Source of the DNA: SIG607 sp045655165
GTDB lineage: Bacteria; Bacillota; Clostridia; Oscillospirales; Acutalibacteraceae
NCBI GenBank assembly: GCA_045655165.1
Contig: JAZOOT010000019.1
Span: forward strand, 1 to 30,656
Reading direction: 5' to 3'
DNA length: 30,656 nt
This document shows, piece after piece, positions 9,206 to 15,341 of the stretch; within the stretch, counting starts at the first letter, position 1; the number at the start of each line of letters is the position of its first letter. The position numbers were made by a program, and so were the translations under genes. The notes under the pieces are model-generated. The model was given only the letters and a program-made list of their open reading frames with translations. It was not told the origin of the DNA and made no database searches.

Positions 9206-9222
9206 TAATTTTGTAGTACAAT
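9194..9222 (+). promoter_or_regulatory. Sigma-A promoter for the 9257 gene
   Basis: TTGAAT (9194-9199), a 17-nt spacer and TACAAT (9217-9222). The -35 box lies inside the last codons of the upstream gene. A weak A/T hairpin (AATAAC/GTTATT) follows near the expected transcript start. Confidence 0.7.
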
Positions 9223-9256
9223 AACTTTGTTATTTTAAAAAAAGGAGGTCGGGGCG

Positions 9257-9931
9257 TTGAAACTGTTGTTTGAAGGACAAGCACTTGATATAGTTAAAAG
9301 CGATAACGGCATTGTTTTTCCTTATGCGGTTGAGCAGGTTGGCGACCAAACGCGCGTTGCGTTTATAATGTATCAAACCGAAAACGGCAAAACAACAAAC
9401 GTTGCAAAACACATTTATTTGCTTTCAAAATTTGGCCCCGACCACAAGGCATTTTGTTTGCAGTGTGAAAATTACGTTAGCAGTAAGGTGGTAATTTTTC
9501 CGGGCGAACAAATGCTTATTGCCGAAGAAAACGGCGATATTAAAATTCTTGATACCGATGCCGGTTACCTTTATTACGGCAAACTTTTTTACGGTGGCGA
9601 AATACCTTCGGCGGTAGCACTGCACGAAGATAAAATTTGGTGCACTTTTAGCCAAAAGAATCTTCTTGTGCGCTACAATATAAACACCATGCGTGAAGAA
9701 CTGCGAATTGGTGGCGGTGAAAATTCGCCGTTTTTGGCACCTGCTGATATTTTTGTTGAACAAGATAACGCATATATTTCAAACAAGGACAGTAACAATA
9801 TAGTAAAACTTAATTTAACAAACTATTCGCTTGAAACCTATAAGGAACTGCCTATAACCCCTAAAAAATTCTTAAAAGTGGGTCGAAACGAATTTGTGTT
9901 AAGCCAAGACGGCGTGTATATAATAAATTAA
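9257..9931 (+). CDS. Hypothetical protein, possibly beta-propeller-like
   Basis: A 224-aa protein I do not recognise. It has no signal peptide or membrane segment. It is rich in short beta-strand-like units ending in aromatic or hydrophobic residues, with repeated patterns such as GDIKILDTDAGYLYYGK, NLLVRYNINT, and NAYISNKDSNNIVKLNLTNYSLETYK. This looks like blades of a WD40/NHL-type propeller, though only enough for a partial one. The start appears to be TTG 9257, since AAGGAGG (9241-9247) is ideally spaced and no ATG or GTG alternative fits. It has its own promoter and a strong terminator, so it is a single-gene transcript. Confidence 0.7.
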   Translation: MKLLFEGQALDIVKSDNGIVFPYAVEQVGDQTRVAFIMYQTENGKTTNVAKHIYLLSKFGPDHKAFCLQCENYVSSKVVIFPGEQMLIAEENGDIKILDTDAGYLYYGKLFYGGEIPSAVALHEDKIWCTFSQKNLLVRYNINTMREELRIGGGENSPFLAPADIFVEQDNAYISNKDSNNIVKLNLTNYSLETYKELPITPKKFLKVGRNEFVLSQDGVYIIN

Positions 9932-9958
9932 AAAACGAGGCAAATGCCTCGTTTTTTT
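9931..9958. terminator. Bidirectional terminator between convergent genes
   Basis: CGAGGCA (9936-9942) and TGCCTCG (9945-9951) form a tight hairpin with A and T runs on both sides. It can end the 9257 gene on + and the DnaC-like operon on -. Confidence 0.9.
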
Positions 9959-10910
9959 ATTCTTTATTAAGTTTTTCCACCGCTTTAAGTTGCCTTATAT
10001 CGTTGCCCAAAAACTGTTTTAAGGTGTATTCGCCAATAAAGCGCGAAGTAATTCTTGCGGTGTAGCGCGCAGTTAGTTCTTCAAAGGTAAGGTTTGTGTT
10101 AATTACGGTTGATTTTTTGTTTAAAAGACGGGTGTTTACAATGTTATAAAACAGGGAAGAGGTAAAATTGTTTAAAAATTCGGTTCCCAAATCGTCAATT
10201 ATAAGTAAATCGCAGTTAAGCATATCATCGGTTTTTTCGGTAACTGCAGAATAAGAAAAATGTTCTTTTTCGGCAGTGCTAAAAAGGTTTTGCGCCGAAC
10301 CGTAAACCACACCATAACCCTTTTCAATTACAGTTTTTGCAATGCTTAAAGATAAATGGGTTTTACCAAGACCGCATTTGCCCATAAAAAGCACGTTGCC
10401 TGAACTTTCATTAAAGTTTTCGGCATAGTCTTTTGCAAAGTTGAAAATTTTTTCCATTTTTTCTTTGGCATCATTTGGGTAATAAGAAAGTTTAAATGTA
10501 TTAAAATCGGCATCAACCTGCGGAATGTTTTTATAAAAATTAGTAAGCGAAATTTCTTTTGCAATTTCCTTTACACACTCACATAAATAACCGTTTACAT
10601 AATTTGTATCATTACAAATAGGGCAAAGGCAGGTAAAGGGCGTAACATTTTCTTTCTTTAAAATGTTTGCCTTTTCTTCGCATAAAGCGGTGTTTTTAAG
10701 CCCCAGTTCTTTAATTTCTTGGGTTTTGCCCGCAAGGGAAAGTTTTACGGCAGTTGTGCCAAGAATAGAAATTTCCTTATCAATTTCACTAAGTCTTGGG
10801 TTTTTAAGCATAACGGAATTTAGCAAGACATAATATGCTTGCTCACGCTTTTTAATTTCGCCGTTTTTAATCTGTATTGCTTCTTTAATAATTTCTTGTG
10901 AAAAAGCCAT
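9957..10910 (-). CDS. DnaC/DnaI-like ATP-binding helicase loader
   Basis: A 317-aa AAA+ protein. The N-terminal ~90 residues are helical. A small Cys cluster follows (C96-x2-C99 and C110-x-C112), as in DnaI-like loaders that bind zinc. The ATPase domain has Walker A GKCGLGKT at 177-184 and Walker B LLIIDDLG at about 235-242, with a late TSRFIGEY arginine-finger-type motif. Family members load the replicative helicase onto DNA. The DnaD-like gene lies 12 nt upstream on the same strand, the usual primosome pairing in Clostridia. A GAGGGG ribosome site precedes the ATG. Confidence 0.92.
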   Translation of the reverse strand: MAFSQEIIKEAIQIKNGEIKKREQAYYVLLNSVMLKNPRLSEIDKEISILGTTAVKLSLAGKTQEIKELGLKNTALCEEKANILKKENVTPFTCLCPICNDTNYVNGYLCECVKEIAKEISLTNFYKNIPQVDADFNTFKLSYYPNDAKEKMEKIFNFAKDYAENFNESSGNVLFMGKCGLGKTHLSLSIAKTVIEKGYGVVYGSAQNLFSTAEKEHFSYSAVTEKTDDMLNCDLLIIDDLGTEFLNNFTSSLFYNIVNTRLLNKKSTVINTNLTFEELTARYTARITSRFIGEYTLKQFLGNDIRQLKAVEKLNKE

Positions 10911-10922
10911 ACTTTACCCCTC

Positions 10923-11825
10923 TTAATCACTATTTATTAGCAGTTCTAAAAGTTCTTTGTTGCTTGAATCCCAGTCGCCGCCTTTGGCTTTTTTGGGTTG
11001 TTCTTTAATTTGGTCAACCGAAGTAATGCCGTCTTTATGCCAACGTTCAATAATGCCTTTAATGTATTTTATATTATATTTTCCTGTGGTGTCAACACAA
11101 ATATCATAAGCCGCTTCTAAAAGTTTTCGGTCGTACCCGTAACTGTTTACCCACAAAACAGCAAGTTCGCGCTCGGTTTTGTTAAGTTTGCGGTCTTTAA
11201 TGCCAAAAGCCGAACAAAACAGTTTGTGGCACATTTCTTCTTTAGCGTTTCTTGCAATAAATTCTTCTGCCGAAGCGATGTCTTCAACACCCGCATCAAG
11301 CCAAGCAATAGCCGTTTTTTCCATAAAGCGAATGTTGGCTTTGTCTAACCCTAAAGCATATTCAACAAGCATTAAAATAACCGAAACATCCATGCCTTCT
11401 TCAATATACATCCAAGCAAAAGTAGAAGCTTCGCTTTGGCGCAAAGGGCGGGAAAGGCGCGACTGTATTTCCGAAAACAAAAACATTAAACGCTCGTCGT
11501 TTTTGCCAAAAGCGGCAATTTCCTCACGAGTGGGTTTTTCGGCTTCAATTTTAGCAGAAGTTTTTTTATGTAAATTGCTTTCGCTCTTTTCGGCAACAAC
11601 TACACCTGCATCTTGCCAATAAAGCAAAGCGTCAACCACTTCTTGCGCACACAAATTAAGCGCTTCGCCAATTTCTTTAACACTTGGCAAATTAGCGCAG
11701 TTACGATAAACATAAAGAATTACACGCAGTTGGTCACGCGTGGCAAGTTTTAAGTGTTTATCGGCAATTTCGGCAGGCAAAACAAACGCCTGCGCAAGTA
11801 GTGCCTGATTTAATGTGTAATTCAT
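10923..11825 (-). CDS. DnaD-domain replication initiation protein
   Basis: A 300-aa protein. An N-terminal winged-helix-like region (ATRDQLRVILYVYRNCANLPSVKEIGEALNLCAQEVVDALLYWQDAGVV) is followed by a charged linker. The C-terminal DnaB2/DnaD-type domain ends with AAYDICVDTTGKYNIKYIKGIIERWHKDGI, the YxxxI..W pattern of that domain. It acts in primosome assembly together with the downstream DnaC-like loader. The start is taken as ATG 11825 behind GGGGAT. The frame is open to a TTG at 11849, but that has no good ribosome site. Confidence 0.9.
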   Translation of the reverse strand: MNYTLNQALLAQAFVLPAEIADKHLKLATRDQLRVILYVYRNCANLPSVKEIGEALNLCAQEVVDALLYWQDAGVVVAEKSESNLHKKTSAKIEAEKPTREEIAAFGKNDERLMFLFSEIQSRLSRPLRQSEASTFAWMYIEEGMDVSVILMLVEYALGLDKANIRFMEKTAIAWLDAGVEDIASAEEFIARNAKEEMCHKLFCSAFGIKDRKLNKTERELAVLWVNSYGYDRKLLEAAYDICVDTTGKYNIKYIKGIIERWHKDGITSVDQIKEQPKKAKGGDWDSSNKELLELLINSD

Positions 11826-11857
11826 AAATTTATATCCCCAAAAAACCAAAATAAAGG

Positions 11858-11886
11858 TTGTATTTTTGTGAAAAATATTATATCAT
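11858..11886 (+). promoter_or_regulatory. Possible galE promoter overlapping the divergent dnaD promoter
   Basis: TTGTAT (11858-11863), a 17-nt spacer and TATCAT (11881-11886) lie about 45 nt before the galE start. The -10 region overlaps that of the divergent promoter, so the two could compete for polymerase. The match is weaker than its partner's. Confidence 0.45.
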
Positions 11887-11905
11887 ATATCTGTAAGTTA
11901 ATCAA
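11877..11905 (-). promoter_or_regulatory. Sigma-A promoter for the dnaD-dnaC operon
   Basis: On the minus strand: TTGATT (11905-11900), a 17-nt spacer, and a perfect TATAAT (11882-11877). It precedes the DnaD-like start by about 50 nt. Confidence 0.85.
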
Positions 11906-11929
11906 ATAAAATTTAACGGAGTGAAAAAA

Positions 11930-12943
11930 ATGGCTATTTTAGTTACAGGCGGTGCAGGTTATATTGGTTCTCATACTTGCGTTGAAATGTTAAATGCAGG
12001 TTATGATATTGTTGTGGTAGACAACCTTGATAACAGCTGCAAAGAGTCTCTTTACAGGGTAGAAAAAATTACCGGTAAAAAGATTAAATTCTTTGAAGAA
12101 GATATTAGAAACAAAGATGCCCTAAGAAAAATCTTTAGTGACAACAAAATTGAATCGGTTATTCATTTTGCGGGGCTTAAAGCAGTTGGTGAAAGCGTTG
12201 CAAAACCAATTGAATATTACGATAACAACCTTATAAGCACAATTTATTTGTTAGAGGTTATGAAAGAATTTTCGGTTAAGAAAATTGTGTTTTCTTCTTC
12301 GGCAACAGTTTACGGTGTTGCAAAAGAAATGCCGTTGGTTGAAACAATGCCCCTTGGCGCAATTAACCCTTACGGCAGAACAAAATTGTTTATTGAGGAA
12401 ATTTTGCGCGACCTTTTTGTTAGCGACAACACTTGGTCTATTGCAATTTTGCGTTACTTTAACCCCATTGGCGCACACGAAAGCGGTACAATTGGCGAAG
12501 ACCCAAAAGGTATTCCCAATAACCTTATGCCATATATTTCTCAGGTTGCAGTTGGCCGCCGCGAACACCTTAACGTTTTTGGTAACGACTATAACACGGT
12601 TGACGGCACAGGCGTAAGGGATTACATACACGTTGTTGATTTGGCAAAAGGCCATGTTGCCGCAACTGCTTGGGCGCTTAAAAATGTTGGCTGCGAAGCA
12701 ATTAACTTGGGCACAGGAAACGGTGTTTCGGTGCTTCAGCTTAAAGATGCATTTAATAAAGCAGCCGAAATGGAAATTCCTTACGTAATTACCGACCGTC
12801 GCCCCGGTGACCCCGATGAAGTTTATGCAAACGCTACTAAAGCAAAAGAACTTCTTGGTTGGGAAGCCGAATATGATATTGAAAGAATGTGCCAAGATAC
12901 TTGGCGTTGGCAAAAAAATAACCCGAATGGGTTTTGTGAATAA
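11930..12943 (+). CDS. galE: UDP-glucose 4-epimerase
   Basis: A 337-aa short-chain dehydrogenase-type epimerase interconverting UDP-glucose and UDP-galactose with bound NAD. The NAD-binding GGAGYIG is at residues 7-13. The catalytic triad is visible as the SSSAT serine/threonine (122-126), Y148 and K152 (YGRTK). Late motifs RYFNPIGAH and DYIHVVDLA are canonical. Length matches the family. ATG 11930 has GGAG 8 nt upstream; an in-frame GTG at 11921 overlaps that ribosome site. It is a single-gene transcript and likely supplies UDP-galactose to surface glycans made by the nearby glycosyltransferases (inference). Confidence 0.96.
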   Translation: MAILVTGGAGYIGSHTCVEMLNAGYDIVVVDNLDNSCKESLYRVEKITGKKIKFFEEDIRNKDALRKIFSDNKIESVIHFAGLKAVGESVAKPIEYYDNNLISTIYLLEVMKEFSVKKIVFSSSATVYGVAKEMPLVETMPLGAINPYGRTKLFIEEILRDLFVSDNTWSIAILRYFNPIGAHESGTIGEDPKGIPNNLMPYISQVAVGRREHLNVFGNDYNTVDGTGVRDYIHVVDLAKGHVAATAWALKNVGCEAINLGTGNGVSVLQLKDAFNKAAEMEIPYVITDRRPGDPDEVYANATKAKELLGWEAEYDIERMCQDTWRWQKNNPNGFCE

Positions 12944-12948
12944 AAAAC

Positions 12949-12979
12949 AAAAAACCTTGAAGTAATTCAAGGTTTTTTT
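12949..12979. terminator. Bidirectional terminator of galE and tRNA-Arg
   Basis: AAAAAACCTTGAA (12949-12961) and TTCAAGGTTTTTT (12966-12978) form a perfect 13-bp stem with a GTAA loop. It follows galE on + and begins 3 nt past the tRNA 3' end on -. Confidence 0.92.
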
Positions 12980-12981
12980 GG

Positions 12982-13055
12982 CGCGCTTGAAGGAATTCGA
13001 ATCCCCGACCTTCCGCTTAGGAGGCGGACGCTCTATCCTGCTGAGCTACAAGCGC
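12982..13055 (-). tRNA. tRNA-Arg (anticodon CCT)
   Basis: A 74-nt cloverleaf on the minus strand. The acceptor stem GCGCTTG/CAAGCGC is perfect and the discriminator base is G. The D arm is GCTC/GAGC with GG in the loop. The anticodon stem TCCGC/GCGGA encloses CTCCTAA, giving anticodon CCT, which reads AGG. The T loop TTCGAAT sits on a GGGGA/TCCTT stem with two G-T pairs. The 3' CCA is not encoded. A terminator follows at once. Confidence 0.95.
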
Positions 13056-13071
13056 ATATAATGATTGTAGT

Positions 13072-13257
13072 TTGTCGAAACGCTAAAAAGCGCCTCGACA
13101 AGCCACTTTTTAAGTGGCTTAAGCAAAATTAAATTCTAATATTTAATTTTGCACAACACTCATTGTAATGGAATAGGACAAATTTTTACTGAAAATTTGT
13201 CGCAAAATCAAAGATTTTGTGGCGAAACAAGATTGTTTCGCCTAACCTATACCATTA
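13072..13257. repeat. Chain of six adjacent hairpins with an enclosing stem
   Basis: The tRNA-galactosyl gap of 262 nt holds no gene. It contains H1 13072-13101 (TTGTCGA/TCGACAA with inner CGCT/AGCG), H2 13100-13120 (AAGCCACTT/AAGTGGCTT), H3 13123-13152 (12-bp perfect stem, 6-nt loop), H4 13177-13201 (GACAAATTTT/AAAATTTGTC), H5 13203-13219 (CAAAATC/GATTTTG) and H6 13221-13242 (GGCGAAACA/TGTTTCGCC). TAATGGAATAGG (13166-13177) pairs with CCTATACCATTA (13246-13257) around H4-H6, with one mismatch. Roughly three quarters of the bases can pair. It lies upstream of both the tRNA (-) and the GT2 gene (+). It could be a structured leader or an intergenic repeat. Confidence 0.8.
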
Positions 13258-13317
13258 TTACCAAACAATATATTACCCTAAATTTGTGAATTTGTCAATT
13301 CGCAGAAAGGAAACAAA

Positions 13318-14220
13318 ATGAAAATTTCTGTTGCTCTTGCCTCTTATAACGGCAGTTGTTACATAAAAGAACTGCTAAATTCTTTAAAAGTCCAAGCAAA
13401 ACAGCCCGATGAAGTTGTAATTTGCGATGACTGTTCTGCTGATAACACAATGGAAATTGTTAATGATTTTATTAGCACTAATTCTCTTTCCACTGTAGTT
13501 TACAAAAACGCGAAAAATTTAGGGTTTATGGCAAACTTTAAAGAGGCAGTGTCAAAGTGCACAGGCGATATAATTTTTCTTTGCGACCAAGACGATATTT
13601 GGGCAGAAGATAAAATTGAAAAAATGGTTGATTTCTTTAAAATCCATAGCGACTGTTTGGCGTTGGCAACTTCTTTTTGTTTAACCAATGAAAACGGCAA
13701 AGAAATTAGTGATACTCAAAAAGGCTCAAATTACGGCCTTATAAGCAAAAACATAAAAGACGGCGAAAGTGCCCGTGTTTCGCTAAAAACCGTTTTGCAC
13801 GGCAATATTGCGCCTGGGTGCGCCGTTGCGGTAAGAAAAAGTTTAGCAAAAGAGTTTTGTCAAAAAAGCCAAAGCATTTTACCGCACGACTGGGAACTTT
13901 GTCTTGCGGCAGCGGCAAAGGGCGGGCTTTACTTTTTAAACGAAAAACTGGTTTATTACCGCCAACACCAAAACAACGCGCTTGGGTTTAACGGTAAAAA
14001 ACAAAGCAGAGAAGAAATTGCATTAGAAAAGTATAGCGCAGTAAAAGAAGTTTGCAAATACGAAAATAAAAACACCCTTAAAGAATTTTTGGAAAAACGA
14101 TATAACTGCTTAAAAAATAAAAATTTAAAAGGGCTAATTAAAATTCTTTTTAATAAAAATTATTCTTTCTTTTCGGTAAAAGAAAGAATAGGGGATATTG
14201 TTTATGTAACAAAAAAATAA
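13318..14220 (+). CDS. Family 2 glycosyltransferase
   Basis: A 300-aa GT-A-fold glycosyltransferase (GT2). It starts MKISVALASYNGSCYIKELLNSL and has VVICDDCSADNT at about residues 33-44. The nucleotide-sugar/metal motif CDQDDIW is at 89-95, a form common in rhamnosyl- and galactosyltransferases of surface polysaccharides. The acceptor-side HDWEL motif follows in the second half. There is no membrane segment, so it is cytoplasmic or peripheral. An AGAAAGGAAA ribosome site precedes ATG 13318. It is a single gene between the hairpin chain and a terminator. Donor and acceptor cannot be told from the sequence. Confidence 0.9.
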   Translation: MKISVALASYNGSCYIKELLNSLKVQAKQPDEVVICDDCSADNTMEIVNDFISTNSLSTVVYKNAKNLGFMANFKEAVSKCTGDIIFLCDQDDIWAEDKIEKMVDFFKIHSDCLALATSFCLTNENGKEISDTQKGSNYGLISKNIKDGESARVSLKTVLHGNIAPGCAVAVRKSLAKEFCQKSQSILPHDWELCLAAAAKGGLYFLNEKLVYYRQHQNNALGFNGKKQSREEIALEKYSAVKEVCKYENKNTLKEFLEKRYNCLKNKNLKGLIKILFNKNYSFFSVKERIGDIVYVTKK

Positions 14221-14243
14221 AAGGCCGTTAGGCCTTTTTATTT
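14219..14243. terminator. Bidirectional terminator between GT2 and queT
   Basis: AAAAGGCC (14219-14226) and GGCCTTTT (14231-14238) around GTTA, with T-rich sequence on each strand. It overlaps the ends of both convergent genes. Confidence 0.85.
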
Positions 14244-14732
14244 TTTAAAAAATTTATTGTGCAATTTTTTAAATAAGGGAAAGAAACTAAGCCCAGCTGC
14301 GCAAAGCACTGTTTCGCTTATTGCAATGTAAAGCGCGCTAAGCAAAAATGTGGGTGCGCTAAAATCACCTGCATAAACACAAAGTTCTGCGCCAATTATA
14401 ATGCCGTTAAAAATAACCGGCATAAAGCAAGACAAAATAGGAATATCTTTATAAGTAATGTTCCTTGAAAGCCAAGCAAAAATTGCCGAAAGCAGGGTTG
14501 CAGCTGTGCCGAAAATAAGGTCAAGCGGTAAAAAAGAAACAATATTTGAAATTAAACAACCAACAGTAAGCCCAACAATTGCCGCGGGATGAAGTGCCGC
14601 CAAAACCGTAAGCACTTCTGAAACCCTGAATTGAAGTTGGCCAAAGGAAAGAGGGTTAATTAAGGTTAAAGAAGCATAAAGCGCCGCAATAAGCGCTGAA
14701 TACACTAAAAATAAAGTTTGTTTTTTTCTCAT
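14238..14732 (-). CDS. queT: QueT family transporter, queuosine precursor ECF S component
   Basis: A 164-aa integral membrane protein with about five hydrophobic segments. The N-terminal LFLVYSALIAALYASLTLINPLSFGQLQFRVSEVLTVLAALHPAAIVGLTVGC is highly characteristic of the QueT family (COG4708). These substrate-binding subunits of energy-coupling-factor transporters take up queuosine precursors such as preQ1, for tRNA modification. The energising EcfAAT genes are not here; S components usually share them. ATG 14732 follows GGGGGAAG. In other Bacillota queT is often under preQ1 riboswitch control. Here a large structured element lies upstream, but I could not match it to a known preQ1 class. 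Confidence 0.9.
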   Translation of the reverse strand: MRKKQTLFLVYSALIAALYASLTLINPLSFGQLQFRVSEVLTVLAALHPAAIVGLTVGCLISNIVSFLPLDLIFGTAATLLSAIFAWLSRNITYKDIPILSCFMPVIFNGIIIGAELCVYAGDFSAPTFLLSALYIAISETVLCAAGLSFFPLFKKLHNKFFKK

Positions 14733-14754
14733 TTTTCTTCCCCCAAAAAAAGTT

Positions 14755-15059
14755 AAAGACCGACCGGGCGGGAGTTGCGATTAAGGATAAAATGCCTTAA
14801 AAAGTAAATTTTTGCGGTCTAATGTGTTAAAAACCAACGCTACGCGTCAGCGTTACCGCTGCTTTTCGCCTTTTATACCACTAAAAATTTATCTTTTTAA
14901 GGTGCTTTGCAGTTTTGTAAGAATAAATTTGCCTGTATTTCGCAGTTACAAAAACGCGGTAATACTTTGTGTCTTACAAGTTTTTGTAACAAGAAATAGT
15001 ACAAATTTATCTGAAAAACCAATTAATCCCTAATCGCAACTCCCGAAAGGTCGGTCTTT
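14755..15059. other. ~305-nt structured element closed by a 30-bp long-range stem
   Basis: The 348-nt gap between queT and the ferredoxin gene holds no convincing ORF but a nested helical structure. Closing stem: 14755-14765 with 15049-15059 (11 bp), a 3x3 mismatch (GGG against AAA), 14769-14783 with 15031-15045 (15 bp), one mismatch, then 14785-14788 with 15026-15029 (4 bp). Arm A: 14795-14813 with 14883-14902 (19 bp, one bulged T), capped by AACGCT/AGCGTT (14836-14854). Arm B: ATAAATTTG 14923-14931 with 15002-15010, TATTTC 14936-14941 with 14993-14998, and GTTACAAAAAC 14945-14955 with 14980-14990. Both strands can fold. TTAA occurs at both borders. It may be a structured RNA or a MITE. Confidence 0.8.
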
Positions 15060-15080
15060 TTAAGTAACTGAATAAATAAA

Positions 15081-15248
15081 TTATTCGCTAATTGCCTCAA
15101 CAGGGCAGCTTGCTGCACAAGCACCGCAATCAACACAAACATCTTCGTTGATTTCGTAATGTTGTTCACCTTCAGCAATAGCTTCTACAGGGCAACCTGC
15201 TGCGCAAGCACCACAGCTAATGCATTCGTCAGAAATTTTGTAAGCCAT
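15081..15248 (-). CDS. 2[4Fe-4S] ferredoxin
   Basis: A 55-aa clostridial-type ferredoxin carrying low-potential electrons. Two complete cluster motifs are visible, CISCGACAAGCP and CVDCGACAASCP, each C-x2-C-x2-C-x3-C-P, separated by an acidic linker (EGEQHYEINEDV). Length is normal for this family. The ATG is preceded by an excellent TAGGAGGTG ribosome site. It is probably a short independent transcript. No terminator is visible between its stop and the 14755-15059 element, which starts 21 nt downstream on the same strand. Read-through into that element and queT is therefore possible. Confidence 0.97.
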   Translation of the reverse strand: MAYKISDECISCGACAAGCPVEAIAEGEQHYEINEDVCVDCGACAASCPVEAISE

Positions 15249-15299
15249 TCAAAACACCTCCTATCAGTATTTAAAGCCGACAGTATTCTGTCTAAACTC

Positions 15300-15327
15300 A
15301 TTTTACTACAAAATACAAAAAAAGCAA
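15300..15327 (-). promoter_or_regulatory. Probable ferredoxin promoter
   Basis: On the minus strand: TTGCTT (15327-15322), a 16-nt spacer and TAAAAT (15305-15300), about 50 nt before the ferredoxin start. A small GACAG/CTGTC hairpin lies in the predicted leader. Confidence 0.5.
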
Positions 15328-15341
15328 GAAAATTTTTAAAA

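Noticed and set aside
12251..12970. 239-codon open frame antisense to galE
   Set aside because: It is a shadow of galE, rich in Cys/Asn/Phe, and runs across the galE terminator.
13072..13257. CRISPR array
   Set aside because: The palindromic units are all different and there are no equal-length spacers or repeated direct units, nor cas genes.
14733..14800. preQ1 riboswitch immediately upstream of queT
   Set aside because: I looked for the short preQ1-I type pattern (small hairpin, then an A-rich tail pairing into its loop) and did not see it. Other classes, including preQ1-III, could not be judged from memory, so no named riboswitch is claimed.
14812..15033. 73-codon plus-strand frame inside the structured element
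   Set aside because: No ribosome site or family resemblance; its bases are largely taken up by the helices of the element.
14750..15066. Retron-type msr-msd RNA, suggested by the long flanking inverted repeats
   Set aside because: No reverse transcriptase gene lies nearby, which a retron requires.
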